Part shown: one piece after another, positions 36,580 to 45,727 of the stretch
How positions within the stretch are numbered: the stretch's first letter is position 1
Layout: every line of letters starts with the position of its first letter
From: Microbacter margulisiae
GTDB lineage: Bacteria; Bacteroidota; Bacteroidia; Bacteroidales; Paludibacteraceae
Direction of reading: 5' to 3'
NCBI RefSeq assembly: GCF_014192515.1
Contig: NZ_JACHYB010000001.1
Coordinates: 806,001 to 870,000 of the forward strand
Length of the DNA: 64,000 bases
Notes under the pieces: generated by a model
What the model was told of the DNA's origin: nothing
The model's input: the letters and a program-made list of their open reading frames with translations, nothing else
Databases searched by the model: none
Position numbers and translations under genes: made by a program

Positions 36580-36750
36580 CTATCCTGTGATGAAAGGTTG
36601 TACTTGTTCGGCTTTTAGCCCGGTGTATTGGCAAAATTCGTCAACGCTGACAAACTGGTGTTCCTGCTTTTGAAAGTAGATTTTAATCTGAGCCAAAAGC
36701 ATCCTGCTGTAGCGTTCGCTCTTGCCGGTTATAAACCAAATTGCACCAAT
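36580..36750 (-). pseudogene. C-terminal remnant of an unidentified gene
   Basis: A minus-strand frame of 56 codons between two in-frame TAG codons has strongly protein-like composition: GKSERYSRMLLAQIKIYFQK, then EHQFVSVDEFCQYTGLKAEQ and a final PFITG. Its GC content is higher than that of the surrounding 900-bp AT-rich gap. It looks like the C-terminal helix-turn-helix-like end of a small protein common on Bacteroidetes mobile elements, but I cannot name it. The nearest possible start is an internal Met, so it is probably a gene fragment. The rest of the gap (36,396-36,579 and 36,751-37,111) shows nothing supported. Confidence 0.45.
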
Positions 36751-37111
36751 CTATCGAGGCATCGGTAAAATAGCTTAACTATCTGTATCATAATTTGTTT
36801 ACCTATAGAAACACAAGACTCTTGTTCTAAAATGCCAGAAAGTGTATGAACCTGAGAATTATTTCTATTGTTTTTTCACTTGAAGTAAAAAAGCAGTTTA
36901 TCTCTAAAAATATTGTTGCATTCTTGTTTCGCAGCATATGATTTTAGTTTTGATTTATGCCGTAAAAGCACTGTCGATAAATTAGCTAATCAACATTTAT
37001 GCTGATTTTTATTCATCAGTCACTGCTATTACTTGCAAATGTTGAATAATAGCATAAAAAAATCGCTTCAGTTTACACCAAAACGACTTTACCATTAAAC
37101 AGATCCGACAT

Positions 37112-37813
37112 TTATTTCAATACATTTTGCCACAAAGTTTCTTTATCCAATTTTTTAGTGCAAAAAAACCATTCATGACACGTCATGTCGTCTTTGCCAT
37201 TCATTCTTTCCCTAGCTACATCATACGAGCCAGCAATCGGCACAATCACATCATCTCCTGGCTTCCAATCAGCAGGTGTAGCCACATTAAATGTATCAGC
37301 CGTTTGCATTGCAATCAGAGCACGATATAATTCTTCAAAATTACGGCCAAGACTTAGTGGATAACACATCATAGCCCGAATCATTCCTTTTGGATCAATA
37401 AAAAACACAGCTCTGATCGTTTTTGTACTGCTTTCTCCAGGCTGAATCATACCGTATTTATGTGCAATTTCCATCGTATTATCTTCTATAAGGGGAAAAT
37501 TCACTTCTACATTTTTCATCCCTTTATATTCAATCTTCTCCTGAATAGTCCGTAACCAAGCTATGTGACTGTAAAGACCGTCAACAGACAAACCGAGCAA
37601 CTTGCAATTTGCTGCTTCAAATTGTTCCTCCATTAATGCAAGTGTCATAAATTCAGATGTACACACTGGTGTAAAATCAGCAGGATGGCTAAAAAGAATT
37701 ACCCATTTACCCCGATATTGTAAAGGAAAATGGATTTCACCTTGTGTAGTCATTGCTTTAAATTCCGGGGCTTTGTCGCCAATGCGAGGCATCGCAATTA
37801 TTTCATTTTCCAT
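37112..37813 (-). CDS. Peroxiredoxin, Prx6/1-Cys-like with C-terminal Cys pair
   Basis: A 233-residue thiol peroxidase that reduces hydrogen peroxide and organic hydroperoxides. The active-site block is FSHPADFTPVCTSEF with peroxidatic Cys51. The conserved Arg lies in STKTIRAVFFIDPKG. The long C-terminal domain, with PADWKPGDDVIVP, is typical of the Prx6 group. Near the end, TCHEWFFCTKKL supplies two Cys residues, as in archaeal Prx6-like enzymes, where such a residue helps resolve the oxidised thiol. The gene stands alone, with a good promoter about 130 bp upstream. Cytosolic. Confidence 0.93.
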   Translation of the reverse strand: MENEIIAMPRIGDKAPEFKAMTTQGEIHFPLQYRGKWVILFSHPADFTPVCTSEFMTLALMEEQFEAANCKLLGLSVDGLYSHIAWLRTIQEKIEYKGMKNVEVNFPLIEDNTMEIAHKYGMIQPGESSTKTIRAVFFIDPKGMIRAMMCYPLSLGRNFEELYRALIAMQTADTFNVATPADWKPGDDVIVPIAGSYDVARERMNGKDDMTCHEWFFCTKKLDKETLWQNVLK

Positions 37814-37943
37814 AATAGTGTGTTTTATGAATTCCGTTTGTCGAAATTCGGTTTATATTTGCCTGATTATTACGTTAAACAACTCCACGTCAAATTTCTG
37901 TATATTAATTTTTATACATCATACAGGAGAGTTTGATCACTAA

Positions 37944-37974
37944 CAAATATAACGCTTATTTTCTTAAAAAGCAA
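37944..37974 (-). promoter_or_regulatory. Promoter of the peroxiredoxin gene
   Basis: The -7 box TATATTTG (37,951 to 37,944) with CTTG as the -33 element, spaced by 20 bases on the minus strand. It gives a leader of about 125 nt. Confidence 0.6.
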
Positions 37975-38160
37975 GTTTGAAGAAAATAAAACAGACGTTT
38001 TTTGTGTTAATCTTTCAAATCACTATTATCCGGTTTTCAAGAATACATAATCATCTTTATCAAGCAATACAACAGAGAATACAAATTAAAAATCAAATTA
38101 TCAAAAGAATAAACTCACACAAATTCTCAGGAACAGATCAAGTATCATAAAACACAAGAA

Positions 38161-38188
38161 GTAAAACCTCAAAATCAAGAGGTTTTAC
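38161..38188 (-). terminator. Terminator after uxaA
   Basis: A perfect 10-bp stem, GTAAAACCTC (38,161-38,170) with GAGGTTTTAC (38,179-38,188), 37 bp past the uxaA stop codon. Confidence 0.75.
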
Positions 38189-38225
38189 TCCTTGTTATAA
38201 TTTTACAATAAATGAAATTTATTTT

Positions 38226-39716
38226 TTAAAGAGTAACTCCTGTTTTAAAGATAGCGATTTCACGAAAGTTATTTTTTTCAGCATTAATCTTCTCGCCATT
38301 AATTACTTTAAGGAGAAAATCAATAAATTGCTCCCGTAAAGCTATCATAGAAGTATTTTCCAACAAAGATCCAGCATTAAAATCAATCCAGTGTGTTTTA
38401 TGAATCGCCAATTTCGTATTTGTCGAAACTTTCACTGTGGGGATAAAACTGCCAAAGGGAGTTCCTCTTCCGGTAGTAAACAAAACCAGTTGGCAACCTG
38501 CTGATCCTAAAGCTGTAGTTGCTACCAAATCATTACCGGGAGCACTCAATAAATTTAATCCGTGTTTTTGGATGCGATCCCCATACTGCAAGACATCCTG
38601 AACAAGCGAAGTTCCACTTTTTTGGGTACAGCCCAACGATTTTTCTTCCAAAGTCGAAATACCTCCAGCTTTGTTTCCAGGAGAAGGATTTTCATAAATC
38701 GGTTGATGATTTTGGATGAAGTATTCTTTAAAATTATTAATTAAATGCACTGTTTTTGCAAATACGTGCTCATCATTACAACGATTCATCAAAATAGTCT
38801 CTGCACCAAACATTTCGGGTACTTCTGTCAAAACCGTCGTTCCACCCTGAGCAACCAAAAAATCAGAAAACGATCCTAATAAAGGATTTGCCGTGATGCC
38901 AGAAAAGCCATCCGACCCTCCACATTTCAGGCCAACCCGAAGAGCTGACAGAGGGACAGGTTGCCGTTTATCCTGCTTCATTCGGCCATAAAGTTGTCGT
39001 AGTAATGAAAGGCCAGTTGCAATTTCATCTCCTTCAATTTTTTGGGTTTCCATGAACAAAACTCTTTCTTTATCATAATCTCCCAGTATATCACGAAATG
39101 CTGAAACCTGATTATTTTCACACCCCAGTCCAACAACCAAAATGCCACCGGCATTCGGATGTAACACTATGTCACGCAAAATATTACGCGTATTTTCGTG
39201 ATCACTGCCTAATTGTGAACATCCAAAGTTATGAGGGAAATCCACTACGGCATCTACACCCTTACCCTCAATCTGATTTCGAAATAAATCAGCAAGCTTG
39301 CGTATCGTCCCATTCACACAACCAACCGTCGGAATAATCCATATTTCATTACGGATACCAACCTCTCCATTTCGACGCACATAACCATTGAAAGTCATAT
39401 GACGGTTTTCTTCGGCTAAAGTATGATGTATAGGAGTATACGAATAATCGCGCACTCCCTCCAAATTCGTTCGGACATTCTTTTCATTGACCCATCCCCC
39501 TTCTTCAATAGCTTGAATTGCATGTCCAATCGAATATCCGTATTTTAGAATCAAATCACCAGGAGTAAATGGAGTTAATGCAATCTTATGACCTACCGGA
39601 ATTGATTCTTTTACAGAGATTAATTGACCATCACTTAAAGATATTTGTTCTCCTGCATGAAGTTCAGTTAATGCCACTGCTACATTATCATTCGAATGAA
39701 TTTTTAAAACTTGCAT
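38226..39716 (-). CDS. uxaA: Altronate dehydratase
   Basis: A 496-residue enzyme that dehydrates D-altronate to 2-dehydro-3-deoxy-D-gluconate in galacturonate breakdown. The N-terminal SAF-type domain (about 1-90, VLKIHSNDNVAVALTELHAGE) is followed by the UxaA catalytic region with VGIRNEIWIIPTVGCVNGT, DFPHNFGCSQLG, GLGCENNQVS, LKCGGSDGFSGITANPLLG and LFTTGRGTPFGS. Conserved Cys residues probably hold the catalytic iron site. It begins 14 bp after uxaB, forming a uxaB-uxaA operon. No uxaC isomerase or kdg genes are in the window. Confidence 0.96.
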   Translation of the reverse strand: MQVLKIHSNDNVAVALTELHAGEQISLSDGQLISVKESIPVGHKIALTPFTPGDLILKYGYSIGHAIQAIEEGGWVNEKNVRTNLEGVRDYSYTPIHHTLAEENRHMTFNGYVRRNGEVGIRNEIWIIPTVGCVNGTIRKLADLFRNQIEGKGVDAVVDFPHNFGCSQLGSDHENTRNILRDIVLHPNAGGILVVGLGCENNQVSAFRDILGDYDKERVLFMETQKIEGDEIATGLSLLRQLYGRMKQDKRQPVPLSALRVGLKCGGSDGFSGITANPLLGSFSDFLVAQGGTTVLTEVPEMFGAETILMNRCNDEHVFAKTVHLINNFKEYFIQNHQPIYENPSPGNKAGGISTLEEKSLGCTQKSGTSLVQDVLQYGDRIQKHGLNLLSAPGNDLVATTALGSAGCQLVLFTTGRGTPFGSFIPTVKVSTNTKLAIHKTHWIDFNAGSLLENTSMIALREQFIDFLLKVINGEKINAEKNNFREIAIFKTGVTL

Positions 39717-39730
39717 AGCTATACCGTCTA

Positions 39731-41170
39731 TTATTTTGAAACATATTTCACAGCTTGCAGCATTCCCTCCCGTTGGATTAGCAATAACAAAGCAGCTAAT
39801 TTTGAGGTCAATCCTGCAATTTGGTTCAAATCCTCTCCCCAGATTATGTCAGCTGCCAAGACTCCTTCTGCAACCTTTTGAACTGATCCTGTAGCCCACA
39901 AAGATTGTAGTAACATTACAATTTCCGTGTCATCTTTTATATCAATTATATCTTGATTTCGTTTCCCTCCTTTATAATACGTACAAATTGCAGCTAAACC
40001 TAGCACCAATCCATCAGGCAAATTGCCATTTTTGTCAACATAAATTTTTAAGCCGGGAATATTTCTTGTTTTAAATTTAGGGAAAGCATTCAGCATAATG
40101 CTTGTAACAAAATGCTTTACATAAGGATTTTGAAACCTTTCTAAAACAGCATTTGCAAAAGCTATCAATTCGTCAGTAGGCAAATTGAGGGTTGGCATTA
40201 ATTCATCAAAAATAACCTGACGCACCAATGATCCAACCACTGAATCTTCCACACATTCTTTTACAGTATCAAAACCAGATAAATAACCTACCGGAGCCAA
40301 CACCATATGCGGTCCGTTTAATAATGTAACCTTACGTTCATGATATGGTTTTTCGCTATCAACAAATAAAACATTCAAACCAGCTTTATCGGCAGGGAAT
40401 TCCTTAGCTACTGATTTAGGGGCTTCGATAACCCAAAGATGAAAAATCTCACCCTTAACAACTAATTTATCTTCAAACTGTATTCTATTTAATATTTCCT
40501 GAATATCATCTTTCGGATACCCGGGAACAATACGATCAACCAAAGTACTATAAACACCGCAGGAATTCTCAAACCAAAATTTAAAATCATCTCCTAATTG
40601 CCATAATTCGATATACTGTTCAATACATGCTTTTAATTCAACTCCATTATGAAAAATCAATTCACATGGAAAAATAATCAGACCTTTATCGGCTGACCCT
40701 TGAAAAATGTTGAATCGATGATAGAGCAATTGGGTCAATTTACCAGGATACGATGCGGCCGGTTTGTCTGATAACGAACAAGAAGGATCAAATGTAATTC
40801 CAGCTTCAGTTGTATTTGAAACCACAAAACGTATCTCTGGATTCTCTGCTAACTTCAAATATTCGGGAAAATCTTTATATGGATTTAATCCTCTCGAAAT
40901 TACATCTATCAATTCGACAGAATCAACCACTTTCCCATGTTCCACTCCTTGTAAATTCAAGTGATACAAGCCATCTTGACTGTTTAACATATCAACCATA
41001 CCATTTTCAATAGGTTGGACAACAACAACACTACTATTAAATGCAGCTTGCCTGTTCATGTTAAAAACAATCCAATCTACAAAAGCACGCAAAAAATTAC
41101 CCTCTCCAAACTGAATGATTCGTTCCGGATAAGATTGAACCGAAACATTTTTTCTGTTTAACTGTCTCAT
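39731..41170 (-). CDS. uxaB: Tagaturonate reductase (altronate oxidoreductase)
   Basis: A 479-residue enzyme of the mannitol dehydrogenase family that reduces D-tagaturonate to D-altronate with NADH. The Rossmann start is ERIIQFGEGNFLRAFVDWIVFN. The second domain contains ERKVTLLNGPHMVLAPVGYL, with the Lys/Asn catalytic pair region in RKVTLLNGPH, and KFKTRNIPGLKIYVDKNG. First gene of the uxaBA operon. A LacI-type regulator lies 276 bp upstream on the same strand and is the likely controller. Confidence 0.95.
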   Translation of the reverse strand: MRQLNRKNVSVQSYPERIIQFGEGNFLRAFVDWIVFNMNRQAAFNSSVVVVQPIENGMVDMLNSQDGLYHLNLQGVEHGKVVDSVELIDVISRGLNPYKDFPEYLKLAENPEIRFVVSNTTEAGITFDPSCSLSDKPAASYPGKLTQLLYHRFNIFQGSADKGLIIFPCELIFHNGVELKACIEQYIELWQLGDDFKFWFENSCGVYSTLVDRIVPGYPKDDIQEILNRIQFEDKLVVKGEIFHLWVIEAPKSVAKEFPADKAGLNVLFVDSEKPYHERKVTLLNGPHMVLAPVGYLSGFDTVKECVEDSVVGSLVRQVIFDELMPTLNLPTDELIAFANAVLERFQNPYVKHFVTSIMLNAFPKFKTRNIPGLKIYVDKNGNLPDGLVLGLAAICTYYKGGKRNQDIIDIKDDTEIVMLLQSLWATGSVQKVAEGVLAADIIWGEDLNQIAGLTSKLAALLLLIQREGMLQAVKYVSK

Positions 41171-41446
41171 TTGTTGAAATTGTGTTTAATAGCCAATCTC
41201 GTTGGGATTGACCAAATTAAAAATAATTAATTATATATCAGATAGATCATAAAACATAATCACATCATGTCCATTCTATTGTAATGCCAAACATATAAAC
41301 ACATAACAAATTACTACCATCATCAAAAGACGATAGTAAATTATGCTTTTTTACATGGTAAGATTACATTCAAGAAAAAAGCAACTAAAGAAATTTCAAT
41401 AGTTGATAATGCCGCGACGGATGAGAGTCAGCCTTGAAGGTTTTCG

Positions 41447-42517
41447 TTAATATTGCTTGTAATGAGTATAAAAATCAACGTTTTCTTTATATAATAAATC
41501 AATCGGCATATAATTGATATGATTCACAGGTTGTTTGAGCACAACATAGTTAAACATAGCTTTTATTGCATTATAACTTTGATATTCAGGTCTTTGTGAT
41601 ATCAACACTGATATTTGCCCCTGTTTTAGATAATGTACATTACGTTCTAATGAATCATAGCCCAAAAGAACTACATTTTGAATATCATTTCTTTCCAAAA
41701 AGTCTGCAATATTATAAGCAGTTGAATTAAAAATTACAGCCGCTCCAACGTTATTACGCACATCAAAAGCCTGGCGCATTAATAATTCATTTAGATCAGG
41801 ATTTCCAGCTTGCAACTCAATATTTATGACTGAAACATTCGGTCTGTATTCACTCAAATATGATAAAAAACCCTCCTGTCTTTGCAATGTTTGATTTGCT
41901 CCGATAAAACCTTTTCTTAAAGTACGAAACAACAACACATTCTGGTTATCCTTTACCTGAAGCATCAATGTTTTGGCTCCAACATAGCCACTCTGGAACG
42001 AAGGCTGTCCAAAATAAGCCAAAAAATCAGCATTATCAATCTGTGAGTCGATAAACACTACAGGGATTTGACGTTGCTTCATTCTTGCGGTAAATATCAA
42101 GCTTTTATCTCGTAAAATCGGAGAAAATATCACACCATTGCATTCTGCATTTTCAAGATCATCGATTGCCGAGAAAAACGATTGCGCATCAAATTGATTG
42201 AAATAGCGTTTTTCCACAAAAACATTAAATTTTGCAATTTCTGCCATTACGCGATCAATCCCCTTATCGACTTCTTCCCAATAATCTCCTGGGTTATACG
42301 AAGGAATCAACGTAATGAAAAGATAAGTTTTTTTTGCAGATAAGGAACTAGCAATCAAATTTGGCTCATAATGCAATTCCTCCAACGTTTTTCTGATTTT
42401 AGCTTTACTTTTTTCAGAAACTTCTCCTCTATTATGAAGAACTCTATCTACTGTACCTGCAGAAAGGCCTGACTTTTTAGCAATGTCTTTGATAGTTATC
42501 TTTTTCCCGGGGTTCAT
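41447..42517 (-). CDS. LacI-family transcriptional regulator, probably of hexuronate genes
   Basis: A 356-residue regulator when started at MNPGKKITIKDIAKKSGLSA; 16 further codons upstream are open, and a start at 42,565 is also possible. The helix-turn-helix with hinge is DIAKKSGLSAGTVDRVLHNRGEVSEKSKAKI...YEPNLIASSLS. The periplasmic-binding-protein-like domain follows (TLIPSYNPGDYWEEVDKGID, FIDSQIDNADFLAYFG, VLLGYDSLERNVHYLKQGQ). The effector is probably a sugar acid, judged only by the neighbouring uxaBA operon. A palindrome just upstream of its own start suggests autoregulation. Confidence 0.92.
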   Translation of the reverse strand: MNPGKKITIKDIAKKSGLSAGTVDRVLHNRGEVSEKSKAKIRKTLEELHYEPNLIASSLSAKKTYLFITLIPSYNPGDYWEEVDKGIDRVMAEIAKFNVFVEKRYFNQFDAQSFFSAIDDLENAECNGVIFSPILRDKSLIFTARMKQRQIPVVFIDSQIDNADFLAYFGQPSFQSGYVGAKTLMLQVKDNQNVLLFRTLRKGFIGANQTLQRQEGFLSYLSEYRPNVSVINIELQAGNPDLNELLMRQAFDVRNNVGAAVIFNSTAYNIADFLERNDIQNVVLLGYDSLERNVHYLKQGQISVLISQRPEYQSYNAIKAMFNYVVLKQPVNHINYMPIDLLYKENVDFYTHYKQY

Positions 42518-42573
42518 AACGTTGGTATTGAAATTTGATGCGAAGTTATAATCATTTTTTGACACTCAAAAAC

Positions 42574-42589
42574 ACGTGTACGAACACGT
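42574..42589. promoter_or_regulatory. Candidate LacI-type operator
   Basis: Inverted repeat ACGTGT-ACGA-ACACGT, with partial A/T symmetry on either side, 57 bp before the preferred start codon of the regulator gene. It is the size and form of a LacI-family site. I did not find a second copy in the gap before uxaB. Confidence 0.45.
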
Positions 42590-42816
42590 TTTTATTACAC
42601 CCATATAATCTCTGGATATGGTATTGATATATAGTACTATACACAGACAGAATGCACATATTGATAAAGATTTCATCAAAACATTTTCATTTATTTAACA
42701 TATAATTGTTATAATCACCGAGGCATATTGCAAATCAATAAATAATTACGAGAAACAGAGACAATTATCACAAATAATGTTTTAACAAAACATTCCAAAT
42801 ACAAAAATAAAAATAT

Positions 42817-43293
42817 TCAATATCCTAATAGATTTACGATTTTATCTAAATAGTATCGATCTATTTCATCAAAATCATTCAACTTAGTACTATCAATATC
42901 GAGTATTGCAATAACTATATTATTAATAATTAATGGAATAACTATTTCAGATTTAGACAAAGAGCTGCATGCAATGTGTCCTGGGAACTGATCAACATCA
43001 GGGACAATAATAGAAGCAGCTTGTTGCCATGCTTTCCCGCACACACCTTTACCAAAAGCAATTCTTGTACAAGCAATCGGACCTTGAAAGGGACCTAAAA
43101 TCAGCACATTATTTACTACCCGGTAAAAGCCAACCCAAAAGAACTGAAAAGTCTCTTTAAGAGCAGATGCAATATTTGCAAAATTGGCGATTAAATCATC
43201 CTCATATTCGACTAAAGCTCCCAATTGGGGCAATAAACTAAGATATTGTTCTTCTTTATCTACGTTTTGTAATATTTGCAACGTTTCGGCCAT
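42817..43293 (-). CDS. msrC: Free methionine-(R)-sulfoxide reductase, GAF domain
   Basis: A 158-residue single-GAF-domain enzyme that reduces free methionine-R-sulfoxide. The family signature is complete: FWVGFYRVVNNVLILGPFQG, then PIACTRIAFGKGVCGKAW, VPDVDQFPGHIACSSLSKSE, IVIPLI. The three Cys residues in IACTR, GVCG and IACSS correspond to those of the E. coli and yeast enzymes. A Met two codons upstream (43,299) is an alternative start. Cytosolic, likely monocistronic. Confidence 0.93.
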   Translation of the reverse strand: MAETLQILQNVDKEEQYLSLLPQLGALVEYEDDLIANFANIASALKETFQFFWVGFYRVVNNVLILGPFQGPIACTRIAFGKGVCGKAWQQAASIIVPDVDQFPGHIACSSLSKSEIVIPLIINNIVIAILDIDSTKLNDFDEIDRYYLDKIVNLLGY

Positions 43294-43533
43294 GATCAAA
43301 ATTTAAAATCAACTAAAACATTTGTCGTAATAAACATACGAAATCCCACTAACTTTATTCAAAAGGTTCATCATAAACCAGAGACTAATTTTTTATCAAC
43401 TTAAAATTCAACTCCCTGATTATTCACAATTTAATATTCTATCAAAAATAGCATTCTGTTTTGAGCTACGTTAAAACAATGGATTTTATGGAACACAAGT
43501 ACTCAACTAAAAAAAATTACCGATATTTGCACT

Positions 43534-44169
43534 ATGTTTGAAACCATTTGGAAAGGCATCTTTATAGGACTTTGTATATCAGCGCCGATGGGCCCCATTG
43601 GCGTTTTGGTTATTCAGCGAACTCTTAATCGTGGCAAATACTATGGAATTGTAACAGGATTAGGGGCAACGGCTTCTGACTTGCTTTATGCTATCATTAC
43701 GGGGTTCGGAATGAGTTTTGTTGTAAATTTTTTACAAGCTCATCAATTTGGGTTCCAAACATTTGGGAGCATTTTTGTCTTTTTGTTTGGATTTTATCTT
43801 TTTAGAAGTAATCCAGTACGACAACTGACAAAAAAGCCCGACATGAAAGAAAGCTATATGCAAGATCTGGGGACTTCCTTCGCATTAAACATATCCAATC
43901 CTCTCATCATAGTGTTATTAATGGCGCTATATGCACGTTTCAATTTTATTAATTTACAAACATCTTTTTTAGAATCAGCAGTAGGTATGCTCGCCATTCT
44001 TATTGGCGCTACTGTTTGGTGGTTTGTACTCACATATTTTGTCAATCTTTTTCGCCATAAATTTAATCTTAGAGGTTTACGCTTCGTCAACATTATAACC
44101 GGTAGCATTATCATGGCATTAGCACTGATTAGTCTTATTTTAACCTTGGCCGGAGACGTACTACTCTAG
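43534..44169 (+). CDS. LysE-family amino-acid exporter
   Basis: A 211-residue membrane protein with six hydrophobic segments. The first carries the family signature GLCISAPMGPIGVLVIQRTLNRG, and YGIVTGLGATASDLLYAIITGFGMSF and FLFGFYLFRSNPVR follow. It would export an amino acid or related metabolite; the substrate is unknown. It converges with kdsA, their stops 17 bp apart. Confidence 0.9.
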   Translation: MFETIWKGIFIGLCISAPMGPIGVLVIQRTLNRGKYYGIVTGLGATASDLLYAIITGFGMSFVVNFLQAHQFGFQTFGSIFVFLFGFYLFRSNPVRQLTKKPDMKESYMQDLGTSFALNISNPLIIVLLMALYARFNFINLQTSFLESAVGMLAILIGATVWWFVLTYFVNLFRHKFNLRGLRFVNIITGSIIMALALISLILTLAGDVLL

Positions 44170-44186
44170 TTCGTAAAAAATGGACA

Positions 44187-45008
44187 TTAAAAGGATTTAA
44201 TTATTTGACAAATAGTTGATAATCTTGATAATAAATGATCCAATTGATCTAAAGGCAACATATTGGCTCCATCTGATAAGGCTTTTGCTGGCTCCGGATG
44301 AGTTTCAAGAAAAATACCATCAACTCCGACAGCAATTCCAGCTCTGGCCATTGTTTCAATAAGTTGAGGCAACCCACCTGTGACACCTGCTGTCTGATTT
44401 GGTTGCTGAAGAGAATGTGTAACATCCAATATGACAGGATATCCGAATTGTTGCATAAGTGGGATTCCACGATAATCAACCACAAGATCCTGATATCCAA
44501 ATGTTGTACCCCGCTCTGTTAACATTACCTGATCATTTCCGGAATCAACCACTTTCTGAGCTGCAAATTGCATGGCTTGCGGAGATAGAAACTGCCCTTT
44601 TTTAATATTAATCCATCGTTGAGTCTTGGCGGCAGCTTCTAACAGTTCAGTTTGACGGCAAAGAAAGGCTGGAATCTGCAATACATCAACATATTCTGCA
44701 GCTAAAAACGCCTCTTCCTCTGTGTGAATATCAGTAACAACAGGAATATCAAATGTTGATCCAACTTTTTGTAAAATCTTCAACGCTTTCTCATCTCCAA
44801 TTCCTCGAAAAGAATCAATGCGAGAACGGTTAGCTTTTCGATATGATCCTTTGAAAACATATGGTATGGCATATTTATCTGATAGATTCACAATCTTTTC
44901 AGCAATCGCTAAAGCCATAGATTCTCCTTCTATCACGCAAGGACCTGCAAACAAAAAGAAATTTCCTGATTGGCTATGTTTTAAACGTGACAATGAACTG
45001 GGCAGCAT
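44187..45008 (-). CDS. kdsA: 3-deoxy-8-phosphooctulonate synthase (KDO-8-P synthase)
   Basis: A 273-residue cytosolic enzyme that condenses phosphoenolpyruvate with arabinose-5-phosphate for lipopolysaccharide inner core. Motifs: FLFAGPCVIEGESMALA at the start of the barrel, FKGSYRKANRSRIDSFRG (substrate phosphate site), VVTDIHTEEEAFLAAEYVDVLQIPAFLCRQTEL, NIKKGQFLSPQAM, LTERGTTFGYQDLVVD, ILDVTHSLQQPN and GIFLETHPEPAKALSDGANM. The Asn in NIKKGQF indicates the metal-independent class I type. Full length. Confidence 0.97.
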   Translation of the reverse strand: MLPSSLSRLKHSQSGNFFLFAGPCVIEGESMALAIAEKIVNLSDKYAIPYVFKGSYRKANRSRIDSFRGIGDEKALKILQKVGSTFDIPVVTDIHTEEEAFLAAEYVDVLQIPAFLCRQTELLEAAAKTQRWINIKKGQFLSPQAMQFAAQKVVDSGNDQVMLTERGTTFGYQDLVVDYRGIPLMQQFGYPVILDVTHSLQQPNQTAGVTGGLPQLIETMARAGIAVGVDGIFLETHPEPAKALSDGANMLPLDQLDHLLSRLSTICQIIKSF

Positions 45009-45045
45009 AGAACAAGTTTTATGAAGTTATGATTATTAGGCTCAT

Positions 45046-45573
45046 TTATAAAAAACTATGTACGGAGATATTCCGATGTTTGAATGTGAAATTTCTTTGC
45101 ATGATATAGCTAAAAAGAGTCGTAAACAGCGTGACAATCATTTTTGAAGGCGTTGGATAAAAATGTAAATTACCAACCAGAATTTTTAATCCAAAATAGT
45201 TGATCAAAATACATCCCGCAACTACTAAAAAATAACGGAACAATTGTACTCTACCACGTAGCAACGAACCATTGAAACTAATATATTTATTTAATAAGAA
45301 ACCTGTTATGAATGTTATTGGGAATGTACATATAAAAGCTGCTATATAAGGAGTGATCGCTACAAATGGCAAATACACCAAATGTTTTTGGAAAACAAAA
45401 TTGTAAAATATGGAAAACAAAAACCAATCAAATACAACATTTGCTGATCCACAAAAAATATACCGGAATAAAGATTCCGGAATGCTTCTCTGAAAAATTG
45501 GCCAGTAAAATAAATCAATAAATTGAATGATCCTTCTACGGATAAATTTGCCTGTTTTTTTTATTCTATACAC
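45046..45573 (-). CDS. GtrA-family membrane protein
   Basis: A 175-residue protein with four hydrophobic segments (LFRYIFCGSANVVFDWFLFSI, VAITPYIAAFICTFPITFITGFLL, LFRYFLVVAGCILINYFGLKIL, KMIVTLFTTLFSYIMQRNFTF). RYFLVVAGCILINYF and the ending YIMQRNFTFK are typical of GtrA proteins, which are thought to move lipid-linked sugars across the inner membrane. It lies 38 bp upstream of kdsA on the same strand. A -7 box lies 84 bp upstream. Confidence 0.85.
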   Translation of the reverse strand: MYRIKKTGKFIRRRIIQFIDLFYWPIFQRSIPESLFRYIFCGSANVVFDWFLFSIFYNFVFQKHLVYLPFVAITPYIAAFICTFPITFITGFLLNKYISFNGSLLRGRVQLFRYFLVVAGCILINYFGLKILVGNLHFYPTPSKMIVTLFTTLFSYIMQRNFTFKHRNISVHSFL

Positions 45574-45656
45574 GTTTGTTACAAAAATAATAAATAGCTT
45601 TATAAATGCAGGTTGTACAATAATTTGTAGCTAATTTTGTACCTCAAAATATGAAA

Positions 45657-45664
45657 CAAAGATA
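45657..45664 (-). promoter_or_regulatory. TATCTTTG -7 promoter box
   Basis: Exact TAnnTTTG on the minus strand, within AATTGTATCTTTG, 84 bp before the GtrA start codon. The same 13 bases occur inside the CRISPR repeat. Confidence 0.6.
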
Positions 45665-45727
45665 CAATTTTTTACTCATCCCGGCGGCAACAGAGTGAAT
45701 TCCATGTATCATATTTAAAATAATAAC

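Larger units (their letters stand above)
37814..38225. other. Gap of about 410 bp between peroxiredoxin and uxaA genes
   Basis: It contains the peroxiredoxin promoter and the uxaA terminator listed separately. A TATATTTG motif also occurs on the plus strand near 37,853-37,860 with no plus-strand gene behind it. No other element is seen. Confidence 0.4.

Noticed and set aside
37853..37860. Plus-strand TATATTTG as a promoter
   Set aside because: No plus-strand gene lies downstream within a reasonable distance. Probably a chance match in an AT-rich gap.
45657..45664. Another orphan CRISPR repeat before the GtrA gene
   Set aside because: Only 13 bases (AATTGTATCTTTG) match the repeat, which can be explained by a shared promoter motif. 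The pairing half is absent.
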